Below are positions 8,572 through 16,688 of a stretch of 64,000 bases of DNA, piece after piece (position 1 is the stretch's first letter; the number at the start of each line of letters is the position of its first letter). The translations under genes and the position numbers were made by a program. This DNA comes from Terrisporobacter petrolearius (GTDB lineage Bacteria > Bacillota > Clostridia > Peptostreptococcales > Peptostreptococcaceae). A model generated the notes under the pieces. That model worked only from the letters and a program-made list of their open reading frames with translations, had not been told where the DNA came from and made no database searches. The DNA is taken from contig NZ_JAHZMO010000002.1 in NCBI RefSeq assembly GCF_020748185.1, positions 62,001-126,000 of the forward strand, in the 5' to 3' direction.

Positions 8572-9462
8572 TTACTTAATATTTTTTTCTTTCACTTTTA
8601 ATTGATCTATATATGACACTGCATTAATAGCGGCTATTTGTCCTTGGCCAGCTGATTTAATATAAGAATAAGGTTTCCCAGCTATATCTCCACATGCAAA
8701 GCATCCAGCAATATTAGTATTCATATTTATATCAACTATAACATGTGACCCATCAACTTCAAGCCCTGGAACTAAAGTTTTTGGTGATGCACTATCTTTT
8801 ATTACAAAAACTCCATCTACATCTATAGAACTATTTTTAAAAGATACTTGATTTACTAACATTTCTCCTTTTATTTCAACTGGTCTTTCATTTATAACTT
8901 CTATATCTGTATCTAAATTATTTCCTCTCATAAGGCCTTCATTTTTGTACATTGGTATAAAATATGTTTTAGAGGCTATTTCATTTAAGAAATTTGCTTC
9001 TTCTTCAGATTCTTTATTGTAACCGATAATCGCTACAGTTTTTTTTCTATATAAAGGAGCATCACAAGTAGCACAATATCCTACACCTTTGCCTAAATAT
9101 TCTTCTTCACCTTTAATTGGTTTGCCATATTGAACACCTGTTGCTAATATAACTGTAGTAGCTTCAAACATATTTTCACCACTCATTAAAGCAAAATAGT
9201 CACCCATAGCATAAATATTTGTTATTTTATTATTGGATACTTTAATTCCCATGCTATCTATATGATATTTAAATTTGTTTTTCAAGTCTTCTCCACTAAT
9301 TTCGTGAAATCCTAAATAGTTGTTTATTTCTGGAGCTTTTTTTAGTTTGTTGCTTAAATTTTCATTTCCAAATACTATTATATTTTTATTTCTAATTTTT
9401 GCGTTTATTGCCGCTGAAAGGCCCGCTGGCCCACTTCCTACAATTGCTATATCATATCTCAT
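8572..9462 (-). CDS. thioredoxin reductase-like flavoprotein, probably ferredoxin-dependent
   Basis: A 296-aa FAD protein of the low-molecular-weight thioredoxin reductase fold. GSGPAGLSAAIN (10-20) binds FAD; CATC (130-133) is the redox disulfide; GDIAGKPYSYIKSAGQGQ near the C-terminus binds FAD. Where NADPH-dependent enzymes have GGGDSA and HRR, this one has IIGYNKESEEEANFL and FIPMYKN, so the pyridine-nucleotide site looks lost. Clostridial ferredoxin-dependent flavin thioredoxin reductases (FFTR) show this loss, which makes that the best call. It lies 25 bases after the thioredoxin gene and presumably reduces that protein. Confidence 0.85.
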   Translation of the reverse strand: MRYDIAIVGSGPAGLSAAINAKIRNKNIIVFGNENLSNKLKKAPEINNYLGFHEISGEDLKNKFKYHIDSMGIKVSNNKITNIYAMGDYFALMSGENMFEATTVILATGVQYGKPIKGEEEYLGKGVGYCATCDAPLYRKKTVAIIGYNKESEEEANFLNEIASKTYFIPMYKNEGLMRGNNLDTDIEVINERPVEIKGEMLVNQVSFKNSSIDVDGVFVIKDSASPKTLVPGLEVDGSHVIVDINMNTNIAGCFACGDIAGKPYSYIKSAGQGQIAAINAVSYIDQLKVKEKNIK

Positions 9463-9487
9463 TATTATTCACCACAATTCACAGCTC

Positions 9488-9805
9488 TTATAAATGAGCC
9501 TTTATTTTAGATTTTATTTGTTCCTTTGGAACGAACCCCACCATTCTTTGAACTTCTTTTCCATTTTTGAATATTATCATTGTTGGAACAGAAACTATTT
9601 TATATTCCTCTACTACTTCAAGGCTTCTATCAATATCAATTTGGGCAAAGTCAACTTTATCAGACATTTCATTACTTAATGATTCAAATATAGGTGCTAA
9701 CATTTTACAAGGTCCACACCAGGTTGCAAAAAAATCCATTACTACTAATTTATCTGACGTTCTAATCTTATTATAAAATTGAGAGTTATTTACTAATTTA
9801 GCCAT
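9488..9805 (-). CDS. trxA: thioredoxin
   Basis: A 105-aa thioredoxin with the active site FFATWCGPCKM (about residues 27-37), the conserved Asp in VVMDFFA and the cis-Pro in VSVPTMIIFKNG. The start is ATG 9803-9805 with TAGGAGG 8 bases upstream; the frame stays open 30 codons further but without an RBS. It is a cytoplasmic dithiol reductant for enzymes such as ribonucleotide reductase and peroxidases. It heads a two-gene operon with the reductase-like gene, from which it presumably gets electrons. Confidence 0.95.
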   Translation of the reverse strand: MAKLVNNSQFYNKIRTSDKLVVMDFFATWCGPCKMLAPIFESLSNEMSDKVDFAQIDIDRSLEVVEEYKIVSVPTMIIFKNGKEVQRMVGFVPKEQIKSKIKAHL

Positions 9806-9927
9806 TATTTCTCCTCCTAATGTATCACTATATAATATTAATTTTTTACAATAAAGGTTAACATTATATGAATAGATATGTATATTATATTTCATATATA
9901 ACCATTTTATAATGGCAAAAACTTTAT

Positions 9928-11157
9928 CTATGAAATTTCTCTAGGTATTATTATTTCAAATTTAGATCCTTCATTTACGACAGAATAAGGTTTTATTTTG
10001 CACTTAAGATTTACACTTATCATTTTTGCAATTGATAAACCAATTCCTGATCCATCAATATCTTGATTTCTCACGTTATCACTTCTAAAGAATCTGTCAA
10101 AAATATGTTTTAAATCACTTTCCTTAATTCCAATACCTGTATCCAATATTGTACAAATTATTTTATTATCTTTTTCCTCTAACTTAAATCTTATCTCGTC
10201 ATTTGTATCCGTGTATTTAAATGCATTATCTATAAATATTAGTAATAATTGTTTAAGTTTATTTTTATCACTTAAAATCAATTGGTTTTTAAGGTTGTTT
10301 TCGTACTTCAAATCTTTATTTTGAATATTTGCTATATCAACATAATCTCTGTATATTTCTTCAACTAGATCTACCATATTTATTTCTTCAATTTTTAATT
10401 TTGTTATAGAGTCTTCTTTTGAAAGAGATAATAAATCTTTAATCATCTTTTTAAGTCTTCTTGTCTCATTCATAGCATCTGCAATTGTTTCCACTTCATC
10501 ATTTATTGTGCTATTGGGAACAGTTAAAAGACTTTGCAATTTGGATGATACTATGGTAATTGGAGTTCTTAGCTCATGAGAAGCATCTTGAATAAATTTA
10601 GCTTGTGTATTCCACGCATTTTCTATTGGTAGTAAGGCTTTTCGTGTCAAATATAGGGCAACAAAATATGTAATAATAATGGAAAATACTATTCCAATTC
10701 CTAAGACAAAAAGTAATTGTTTTAGTGAAAAAAGCTCAGAATCAATATTTCTTATTATTCTAATTTTCATATTATTTATTGTTATTGATAATTCTCTAAA
10801 TGTATAATTACCTTTTTTATAAGTAAAGCATATATTTGTTTGATTAGTTTCTTCTGAAGGTACGTATTCATTAAAATAATCACTCTTTGTATAATATATA
10901 AGCCTACTATTTTTATAAATATATACTAAATCCCTAGGATCATTTAAAACTATAGGATTTAGATATGAACTCCTATTTATTTGCATACTAATATATTCGT
11001 ATTCCTCTTTTAACTTATCATCTATACTATTATAAGTTATGCTTTGAAAGTAAAAAAATGTAAAAAGAGAAAAAATAATTAAAAAGCTAGATACTACTAA
11101 AACATTAATTTTAATCAGTTTATCTTTAGTATCATTAAAAACTTTTTTATTTATCAT
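9928..11157 (-). CDS. sensor histidine kinase, two-component system
   Basis: A 409-aa membrane kinase. TM1 is about residues 17-38 and TM2 about 147-170, enclosing an extracytoplasmic domain of about 108 residues with no recognised ligand motif. The H box is DASHELRTP (phospho-His near 194), followed by the HATPase_c domain: FIDNAFKYT (N box), DTGIGIKESDLKHIFDRFF (G1/F box) and GSGIGLSIAK (G2). No clear HAMP domain is seen. The start is ATG 11155-11157, overlapping the regulator gene by 11 bases, so they are translationally coupled. The signal is unknown; there is no adjacent transporter that would point to antibiotic sensing. Confidence 0.92.
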   Translation of the reverse strand: MINKKVFNDTKDKLIKINVLVVSSFLIIFSLFTFFYFQSITYNSIDDKLKEEYEYISMQINRSSYLNPIVLNDPRDLVYIYKNSRLIYYTKSDYFNEYVPSEETNQTNICFTYKKGNYTFRELSITINNMKIRIIRNIDSELFSLKQLLFVLGIGIVFSIIITYFVALYLTRKALLPIENAWNTQAKFIQDASHELRTPITIVSSKLQSLLTVPNSTINDEVETIADAMNETRRLKKMIKDLLSLSKEDSITKLKIEEINMVDLVEEIYRDYVDIANIQNKDLKYENNLKNQLILSDKNKLKQLLLIFIDNAFKYTDTNDEIRFKLEEKDNKIICTILDTGIGIKESDLKHIFDRFFRSDNVRNQDIDGSGIGLSIAKMISVNLKCKIKPYSVVNEGSKFEIIIPREIS

Positions 11158-11818
11158 CAAACATATACCCCACCTTACGCTTAGTTTTTATGCATTTATC
11201 ATATCCAAATTTACTTAATATTTTTCTCAAATTACTTATATATACTTCCACAATTTCAATAGTTGCGTCGGATTCCATGCCCCATATTCTGTCATATATT
11301 TGTTCTTTTAATAAAATAGTACCTTTATTCAATAAAAAATATTCTAACAAGTTAAACTGTTTGTTTTGCAGTTCTATTTCTTCATTTTTATAAAATACTC
11401 TTCTTTTACTCAAATCAAGATGCAAATCATAAAAATCTAATGTGTTTTTTGTTTGCAATTTACCTGTTGTTCTAAGCATAGCATATATTCTTGCAACTAG
11501 TTCTTCCATATAAAATGGCTTTGTTAAATAATCATTGGCTCCAATAGAAAAAGCTTCTACTTTTTCATCAAGACTTTCTTTAGCCGTTAAAATAAGAACA
11601 GGTGTGTCTATATGATTATTTCTTATATTTTTTAAAATATCTATTCCACCTAAACTTGGTAACATTAAATCTAATACAACTAAGTCATATATTCCTTGTT
11701 TTATAAGATAAAGAGCTTCTTCTCCATCTTCGCAACATTCAACTTCAAAGTGTTTTTTTAGTTCTTTTTCAATAGTTTGTAATAACTTTTTATTATCTTC
11801 TACTACTAATATTTTCAT
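11147..11818 (-). CDS. OmpR/PhoB-family response regulator
   Basis: A 223-aa protein. The receiver domain (1-115) has acidic EDN at 7-9, the phospho-acceptor Asp at about 50 (VVLDLMLP), Thr in LILTAK and Lys at about 100 (YLTKPF). The C-terminal winged helix (about 130-222) contains ELQNKQFNLLEYFLLNKG and VEVYISNLRKIL with KTKRKVGYMFD. It is the partner of the downstream histidine kinase. The target genes cannot be read from the sequence. The lone downstream gene at 11901 lies upstream in transcription order and probably has its own promoter. Confidence 0.93.
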   Translation of the reverse strand: MKILVVEDNKKLLQTIEKELKKHFEVECCEDGEEALYLIKQGIYDLVVLDLMLPSLGGIDILKNIRNNHIDTPVLILTAKESLDEKVEAFSIGANDYLTKPFYMEELVARIYAMLRTTGKLQTKNTLDFYDLHLDLSKRRVFYKNEEIELQNKQFNLLEYFLLNKGTILLKEQIYDRIWGMESDATIEIVEVYISNLRKILSKFGYDKCIKTKRKVGYMFDDK

Positions 11819-11862
11819 TTTTTTCTCCTATTATTACCTGTTATTTCTTATATATAAACAAA

Positions 11863-11895
11863 AGGAATACCCCAAATAAGATTTGAAATATTCCT
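11863..11895 (-). terminator. weak stem-loop after the duplicated-domain protein gene
   Basis: AGGAATA (11863-11869) pairs with TATTCCT (11889-11895), followed on the minus strand by a short T-rich stretch. It is possibly a weak terminator before the two-component genes. Confidence 0.35.
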
Positions 11896-11900
11896 AATTA

Positions 11901-12731
11901 TTATTGTCCATTCTCAACTATATTTACTTTATTTGTAATTAAATCAATATCTACATTGCTCTTATTTTCCATATCATCATATGTGTAACCTAAAATTTTA
12001 ATATCATAATTGGAATCATATAAAGAACTTACTATCTTATCCTGTTGTTCTGGCTTTAAAATAGAGTTGTATATTATATGATCAATTTTTACTATTTCTT
12101 TATTTTTGTCTATTTCTGCAACTTTCAAAACAATATTTCCTAAATTTTTATTTGATACATTCTTTATTTCTATAGTGAAATTTAAATCATCTTTTTTAGA
12201 TTTAGCGTTGCCTTTACTTATTGACATTACATCATAGTTTTTGCTGTTTTCTAAATACTTATTATTCTCATATGTTTTTGTTTCATTATCCTTTAAATTT
12301 ACAACCACGCTACAATCTTCTGCTATATATGTATAACCTGTAATTTCTATGGAATCAGTGTAATCTTTCGGTGTAAATTGCACCTGCATTACATCACTTG
12401 GGCTTAATGTTATATCGATATCAGTTTTAGATTGAGATATGATATTATCATTTTTATCTAGTTCATCATAAAATAATACTATTTGACTTAAATTCAATTT
12501 AGAGATATTTTTTATCTTAGTCATAGCAGTAACATCATTTCCAGTTCTATCTGATAAATTAGTAATTTTATTATTATCAATTTGTAATGTTTTTGCATTA
12601 CTACTATTTATAGTACCTGTTTCGTATTCACTATATTTTGTTTCTTTAACACTTGTAATAATATTTATACCTATTATTAAAACTATTAATATAAGAATAA
12701 GTAAAATTGATTTTTTCATAATGTTATTCAT
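11901..12731 (-). CDS. membrane-anchored protein with two tandem FxLYD-like domains
   Basis: A 276-aa protein with a short cytoplasmic N-terminus and one signal-anchor helix (SILLILILIVLIIGINII, about residues 8-25). The outside part contains two similar beta-sandwich-like units: VTAMTKIKNISKLNLSQIVL...ITGYTYIAE and LNFTIEIKNVSNKNLGNIVL...ILGYTYDDM. The pattern (KN.S...L..IVL, later GYTY) repeats at a distance of about 115 residues, so the gene arose by internal duplication. It resembles FxLYD/DUF4352-type extracellular domains. The start is ATG 12729-12731 behind GAGGTG. Function unknown; it is transcribed in the same direction as the regulator gene at 12769. Confidence 0.7.
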   Translation of the reverse strand: MNNIMKKSILLILILIVLIIGINIITSVKETKYSEYETGTINSSNAKTLQIDNNKITNLSDRTGNDVTAMTKIKNISKLNLSQIVLFYDELDKNDNIISQSKTDIDITLSPSDVMQVQFTPKDYTDSIEITGYTYIAEDCSVVVNLKDNETKTYENNKYLENSKNYDVMSISKGNAKSKKDDLNFTIEIKNVSNKNLGNIVLKVAEIDKNKEIVKIDHIIYNSILKPEQQDKIVSSLYDSNYDIKILGYTYDDMENKSNVDIDLITNKVNIVENGQ

Positions 12732-12768
12732 ATACTTGCACCTCATTTTCATTCTAATAGGTCATTTC

Positions 12769-13377
12769 TTAAAGAAGGTTCTTATATGCTTTCATAAAAT
12801 CTTTTAAGGCTTGTGTTAAGATTTCTTTCTTATTATAAGATGAGTTACTACATAGTCTCTCAAAGTCTTCCCAAGTCTGCTTATCAACTCTAATATTAGC
12901 TGATTTTACATCACCAATTTCTTCAGTGTCTAACACAATGTCTTTTTTATTAGACACCTTCTTAGGTTTAAAAACTTTATTATCTTTTACTTCTATGTAC
13001 CAATCATAAACTTCACACAATTTATCTATGTCATCTTGACATATATTTATCTTTTTATCCTTCTTAGGTATAGTAGATTTCTTTTTATTTACTTTTTCTT
13101 TAGTTTTTATAGTTTCTTTAGTTTTACTTTTTTCTTTCGTATCCTTTGTCTTTAACTTGCTTTTAGAACTTTTTTTTGTACTATTAACATTGTCAAATGA
13201 TAATTGTGACTCATCAATAGATTTTACATATATTCCTTTTTCTAATTTATATCCATTTTTGTTTAAATTTCTTCTAAGTGTAGCAGGTTTTATTTCTAAC
13301 TTTTTAGAAATATCTTCAAAGGACATATTTTGATTTTGATATTTTAGAAATAATTCTATTCTGTCTTTAGAATTCAT
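12769..13377 (-). CDS. DNA-binding protein: HTH, Lys-rich linker, RHH-like tail
   Basis: A 202-aa protein. Residues 1-40 form a helix-turn-helix (MSFEDISKKLEIKPATLRRN). Residues about 60-110 are almost all Lys, Thr, Ser and Glu, a flexible basic linker. Residues about 155-200 look like a ribbon-helix-helix or CopG-type unit (ANIRVDKQTWEDFERLCSN, then KKEILTQALKDFMKAY). Such modular proteins may regulate or help organise DNA. The start is ATG 13375-13377 behind GGAGG; the in-frame ATG 15 bases upstream overlaps the RBS. It is probably co-transcribed with the 11901 gene, 37 bases downstream. Confidence 0.65.
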   Translation of the reverse strand: MNSKDRIELFLKYQNQNMSFEDISKKLEIKPATLRRNLNKNGYKLEKGIYVKSIDESQLSFDNVNSTKKSSKSKLKTKDTKEKSKTKETIKTKEKVNKKKSTIPKKDKKINICQDDIDKLCEVYDWYIEVKDNKVFKPKKVSNKKDIVLDTEEIGDVKSANIRVDKQTWEDFERLCSNSSYNKKEILTQALKDFMKAYKNLL

Positions 13378-13535
13378 AATTGCCTCCGTCATATTCCTTT
13401 TTTATAATTGTACCATAAATTTCTTTCAACACATATATTTTTCAAGAAATCTACTCCATATTATTATTTTTTTCTTCTTATTATATAAGTAAATTACATA
13501 ATAACATATATAAATATATTATTTTGTGGAAATAA

Positions 13536-13562
13536 AAAGCAAGTGAAGTATTCACTTGCTTT
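13536..13562 (-). terminator. terminator of the znuABC operon
   Basis: AAAGCAAGTGAA (13536-13547) pairs with TTCACTTGCTTT (13551-13562), overlapping the znuB stop codon, with a T-rich tail on the minus strand. Confidence 0.8.
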
Positions 13563-14349
13563 AATCTTTTTTTATTATCATTGTCAATATAAGGAATAAA
13601 ATTCCAGTTAAAACAATAGTACCTCCAGGCTTCAAACCTATGTAATATGATATTGTTAGTCCTATGATTGTAAAAATAATAGCAAACAGTATTGATAATA
13701 ATACTGTATGTTTATAACTTTTTCCAAATTTCATTGCACAAGCAACTGGTACCACCATCATAGATGAAACTATTAACGCACCCACTGTTCTAGCAGCTAT
13801 AGATACTGTAAAAGCTGTTAATATAGTGAAAATAAAGTTAACAGTTTTTATTGGTATACCTACAAGTCTTGCCCCTTCTTCATCAAAGGCAATATACATT
13901 AATTCCTTATATAAAAATATAAAAGCAATTATAACTAATAAACTTATTCCTATTACCATAAATAATTCAAAATCTGTTATTGCAACAATGCTACCAAATA
14001 AGAAGCTATTAAATGATGCTGAATCTTTTACAAATCCAGATAATACACCGGCTAAGCCAACTCCAGCTGACATAATAATTGCTATGGACATTTCCGAGTA
14101 CTTAGGTATTTTTTTTCTTATAAATTCTATACTAAAAGCAGATGCCAAAGATGCAATCACAGCTGCAAGTACAGGGTTAATATTAAATACTAAACCAGCT
14201 GCAATACCTGCAAGAGATGAATGAGATAGTGCATCTCCTATCATAGATAATCTTTTTAGGACTACTATAATGCCTATACAAGGTACAATAATAGCAAGTA
14301 ATATTCCTACTATAAATGCCCTCCTCATAAAATCATATTCAAAAATCAT
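13561..14349 (-). CDS. znuB: zinc ABC transporter permease ZnuB
   Basis: A 262-aa membrane protein with about 7-8 hydrophobic helices, of the ABC-3 permease family used for Zn2+ and Mn2+ uptake. Typical segments are FIVGILLAIIVPCIGIIVVL, LKRLSMIGDALSHSSLAGIA and AARTVGALIVSSMMVVPVA. It forms the membrane channel with the ATPase encoded 2 bases upstream. As the last gene of the operon it is followed at once by the terminator. Zinc rather than manganese is inferred from the His/Asp-rich loop in the binding protein and the neighbouring Fur-family regulator. Confidence 0.9.
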   Translation of the reverse strand: MIFEYDFMRRAFIVGILLAIIVPCIGIIVVLKRLSMIGDALSHSSLAGIAAGLVFNINPVLAAVIASLASAFSIEFIRKKIPKYSEMSIAIIMSAGVGLAGVLSGFVKDSASFNSFLFGSIVAITDFELFMVIGISLLVIIAFIFLYKELMYIAFDEEGARLVGIPIKTVNFIFTILTAFTVSIAARTVGALIVSSMMVVPVACAMKFGKSYKHTVLLSILFAIIFTIIGLTISYYIGLKPGGTIVLTGILFLILTMIIKKD

Positions 14350-14351
14350 GT

Positions 14352-15038
14352 CTACACCTCATTCTCCTTACTCATTAAAGATACCTTATTGTTTTCAACA
14401 ACAAATATTTTATTTGTATATTTTGATATTTTTGCAAAGTCATGGCTAACAATAACTATTGTAATTTTAGATTCTTTATTTAATCTTTCAAGAAGAGTAT
14501 AAAGTTGCTCCTCTGAATCAGCATCAATACCTGTTGTTGGTTCATCTAAAATTATAATTTTAGGATCACTAACTAAGGCTTTCGCAATCATTACCCTTTG
14601 TTGTTGACCTCCAGATAAGTTACCTATTAATCTTTTTGAGTAGTCCTCCATATTTACAATTTTTAGAGCTTCTTTTACCTTTTGTTTATGTTCCTTTTTA
14701 GGAAATTTCATAAAACCAACTTTAGAGTATAAATTTGCCATAACAATTTCTTCTACTGTAGCTGGAAAGTTTGCTCCACTAGATAGTGATATTTGTGGTA
14801 CATATCCTATTTTATTTAAATTATTACTTTTATCTAAATCTTCACTAAATAATTTTATTTTTCCCTTTGATGGATTTAACTGTCCTATTAAAAGCTTCAT
14901 AAGTGTACTTTTACCACTACCATTACAACCAATAATACCGACAAAATCGCCTTCATCTATAGATAAAATAATATCTTCTAGTACATTTTCCTTATTATAA
15001 GCAAAGGATACATTTTCAATTGATATTATATTTTTCAT
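14352..15038 (-). CDS. znuC: zinc ABC transporter ATP-binding protein ZnuC
   Basis: A 228-aa ATPase: Walker A GCNGSGKST (about 37-45), Q-loop VPQISLS, signature NLSGGQQQRVMIAKAL, Walker B KIIILDEPTTGID and the H-loop VIVSHDF. The length and the ABC-3 permease partner place it in the metal-uptake (ZnuC/MntB-like) group. It lies between znuA (25-base gap) and znuB (2-base gap), so stoichiometric expression is expected. Confidence 0.92.
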   Translation of the reverse strand: MKNIISIENVSFAYNKENVLEDIILSIDEGDFVGIIGCNGSGKSTLMKLLIGQLNPSKGKIKLFSEDLDKSNNLNKIGYVPQISLSSGANFPATVEEIVMANLYSKVGFMKFPKKEHKQKVKEALKIVNMEDYSKRLIGNLSGGQQQRVMIAKALVSDPKIIILDEPTTGIDADSEEQLYTLLERLNKESKITIVIVSHDFAKISKYTNKIFVVENNKVSLMSKENEV

Positions 15039-15063
15039 ATATGCCTCCCAAATTTAGCATGAA

Positions 15064-15996
15064 TTATTTCATTGATTCATACAATACTTCTAAATTCTTT
15101 TCCATTACACTAAAGTAATCTTCACCATTATTTATTTGCTTTTCACTTAAACCTTCTAATGGATTTAATACTTCTGTTTTTGCATTTATTTCTTTTGCTA
15201 TTGTCTGCGCAACTTTTGGGCTTACAAGTTCTTCAAAGAATATGGTCTTTACATTATTTTCTTTTGCAAATTTGATTATTTCTCTCATTCTTGCAGGGTC
15301 TGGTTCGCTATCAGGTGTTAATCCTTCTATCCCCTCTTGATTTATATTATATTCTGAACATAAATATCCAAAAGCTTCATGAGCAACTATAATTGTTTTA
15401 TTTTTAATTGGATCTAATGTATCAGCGTATTTTTTATCTAGTTCATCAAACTTTTTAGCATATTTTTCATAATTATCTTCATAATACTTAGCATTTTCAG
15501 AATCGTGCTTTATTAGAGCATCCTTAATATTTTCCATTTCCTGTTTTGCATTTTTTATACTTAGCCATGTGTGAGGATCCAAATTTCCGTGGTCATGTCC
15601 ATCATCTTTACTACTATTAGATTTTTCCACTGCCTTATGTATGTCTAGTCCTTCACTAGTTTTCACATATACTATATCTTTGTTTTCTAAGGTATCTATA
15701 ACTTTATCCGTCCAGTTTTCAATACCTGCTCCATTATAAATAAGCATATCTGCTTTTTCTAGATTTACAATATCACTTGTTGATATTTCCCAGTCATGTG
15801 GTTCTGTTCCTGCGGGAACTAAGTTTGTTACCTCAACTTTATCTCCTCCAACTTTTTTAGCAAAATCGTACAGAGGGTATATACTAGTATATATTTTTAT
15901 CTTCCCCTTTGAATTCTCATCAGTTTTATTTTCTTTACTACAACCTATTGTAAACAACATAGGCACAACTAGTAGCAAGGATATTATTTTTTTCAT
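15064..15996 (-). CDS. znuA: zinc-binding lipoprotein ZnuA/AdcA-like
   Basis: A 310-aa extracellular lipoprotein. The signal peptide KKIISLLLVVPMLFTIGC ends in a lipobox with Cys near residue 19. The cluster A-I fold carries metal-binding positions in GTEPHDWEIS, the His-containing loop DDGHDHGNLDPHTWLS (about 133-148), IVAHEAFGYL and the C-terminal EELVSP. The short His/Asp loop is typical for zinc-binding members. The start is ATG 15994-15996 behind AAAGGAG; the in-frame TTG at 16006-16008 abuts the RBS. First gene of znuACB; a promoter and a candidate Zur box lie upstream. Confidence 0.9.
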   Translation of the reverse strand: MKKIISLLLVVPMLFTIGCSKENKTDENSKGKIKIYTSIYPLYDFAKKVGGDKVEVTNLVPAGTEPHDWEISTSDIVNLEKADMLIYNGAGIENWTDKVIDTLENKDIVYVKTSEGLDIHKAVEKSNSSKDDGHDHGNLDPHTWLSIKNAKQEMENIKDALIKHDSENAKYYEDNYEKYAKKFDELDKKYADTLDPIKNKTIIVAHEAFGYLCSEYNINQEGIEGLTPDSEPDPARMREIIKFAKENNVKTIFFEELVSPKVAQTIAKEINAKTEVLNPLEGLSEKQINNGEDYFSVMEKNLEVLYESMK

Positions 15997-16076
15997 ACTT
16001 ATTTTCAACTCCTTTTATTATAGATTTATTAAATTATTTTTAAATGATAACACCTCTCATTTGCATTACTAAATAA

Positions 16077-16105
16077 ATAATACTACTTATATATATATTA
16101 GTCAA
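16077..16105 (-). promoter_or_regulatory. promoter of znuACB
   Basis: On the minus strand TTGACT (16100-16105) and TATTAT (16077-16082) are separated by 17 bases. Confidence 0.65.
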
Positions 16106-16106
16106 G

Positions 16107-16121
16107 TGCAAATCATATGCA
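16107..16121. promoter_or_regulatory. candidate Zur (Fur-type 7-1-7) box
   Basis: TGCAAAT-C-ATATGCA is a 7-1-7 dyad with one mismatch, lying between the divergent znu and zur-like promoters. A second TGCAAATGA half-like site occurs near 16053-16061, downstream of the znu -10. The Fur-family gene beside it makes a zinc-responsive operator plausible, but this is inference. Confidence 0.45.
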
Positions 16122-16219
16122 TTTATATTTTATTGACAAAGTCATATAATAAGTTTATCCTTTTCTTAGTATTACTATAAGAAACATATTATTTTTTATT
16201 TTTTAAGGATGTGAAAACT

Positions 16220-16636
16220 ATGAATAATGAAGATAATATTTTAAAAGCAGCAAATTTAAAAACTACTAAAAAAAGAATGATAATACTTTCCGTATTAAAT
16301 AACTCTAATAGCCCTCTTACATCTGAAGATATATTAGAACAAGCTTCAAAGGAAGTTAATATAAATCTATCTACTGTTTATAGGGCATTGAATGCTCTAA
16401 CTGAAAAAAATATCTTATTAAAACAATTGAGCAATGATGGAAAAACATATTTTCAAATTAATAATAGAGAACATAAACACCAATTAATATGTTCTTTGTG
16501 CAATAAAGTTGTATTAGTGAATTGTTGTCCTTTAAAAAAATTCGAAAATGATTTATATGATGAAACAGGTTTTACCATCACTAGCCATAATTTAGAATTT
16601 ACAGGAATATGTCCTGAGTGTGCGAAGAAACTATAA
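16220..16636 (+). CDS. zur: Fur-family metalloregulator, probably Zur
   Basis: A 138-aa Fur-family repressor. The N-terminal winged helix includes LKTTKKRMIILSVLNNSNSP and the recognition helix NLSTVYRALNALTEKN. The dimerisation domain has HKHQLICSLCNKVV (metal site and first CxxC) and a final CPEC, together the structural zinc site. Position divergent from znuACB suggests a zinc sensor. PerR or Fur identity cannot be fully excluded, but the context favours Zur. Start ATG 16220 is chosen because GTG 16211 is only one base from AAGGAT. Confidence 0.85.
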   Translation: MNNEDNILKAANLKTTKKRMIILSVLNNSNSPLTSEDILEQASKEVNINLSTVYRALNALTEKNILLKQLSNDGKTYFQINNREHKHQLICSLCNKVVLVNCCPLKKFENDLYDETGFTITSHNLEFTGICPECAKKL

Positions 16637-16637
16637 A

Positions 16638-16678
16638 AAAAGTCCTATTCTAGATTATATCTAGTTAATAGGACTTTT
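16638..16678. terminator. bidirectional terminator between zur and cysS
   Basis: AAAAGTCCTATT (16638-16649) pairs with AATAGGACTTTT (16667-16678); an inner CTAGA/TCTAG stem extends it. A and T runs flank both sides. Confidence 0.85.
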
Positions 16679-16688
16679 ATTTTTATAA

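Noticed and set aside
13826-14224. 132-codon plus-strand open frame inside znuB
   Set aside because: It is the antisense shadow of the conserved permease gene; no RBS, and its composition matches the reverse of a membrane protein.
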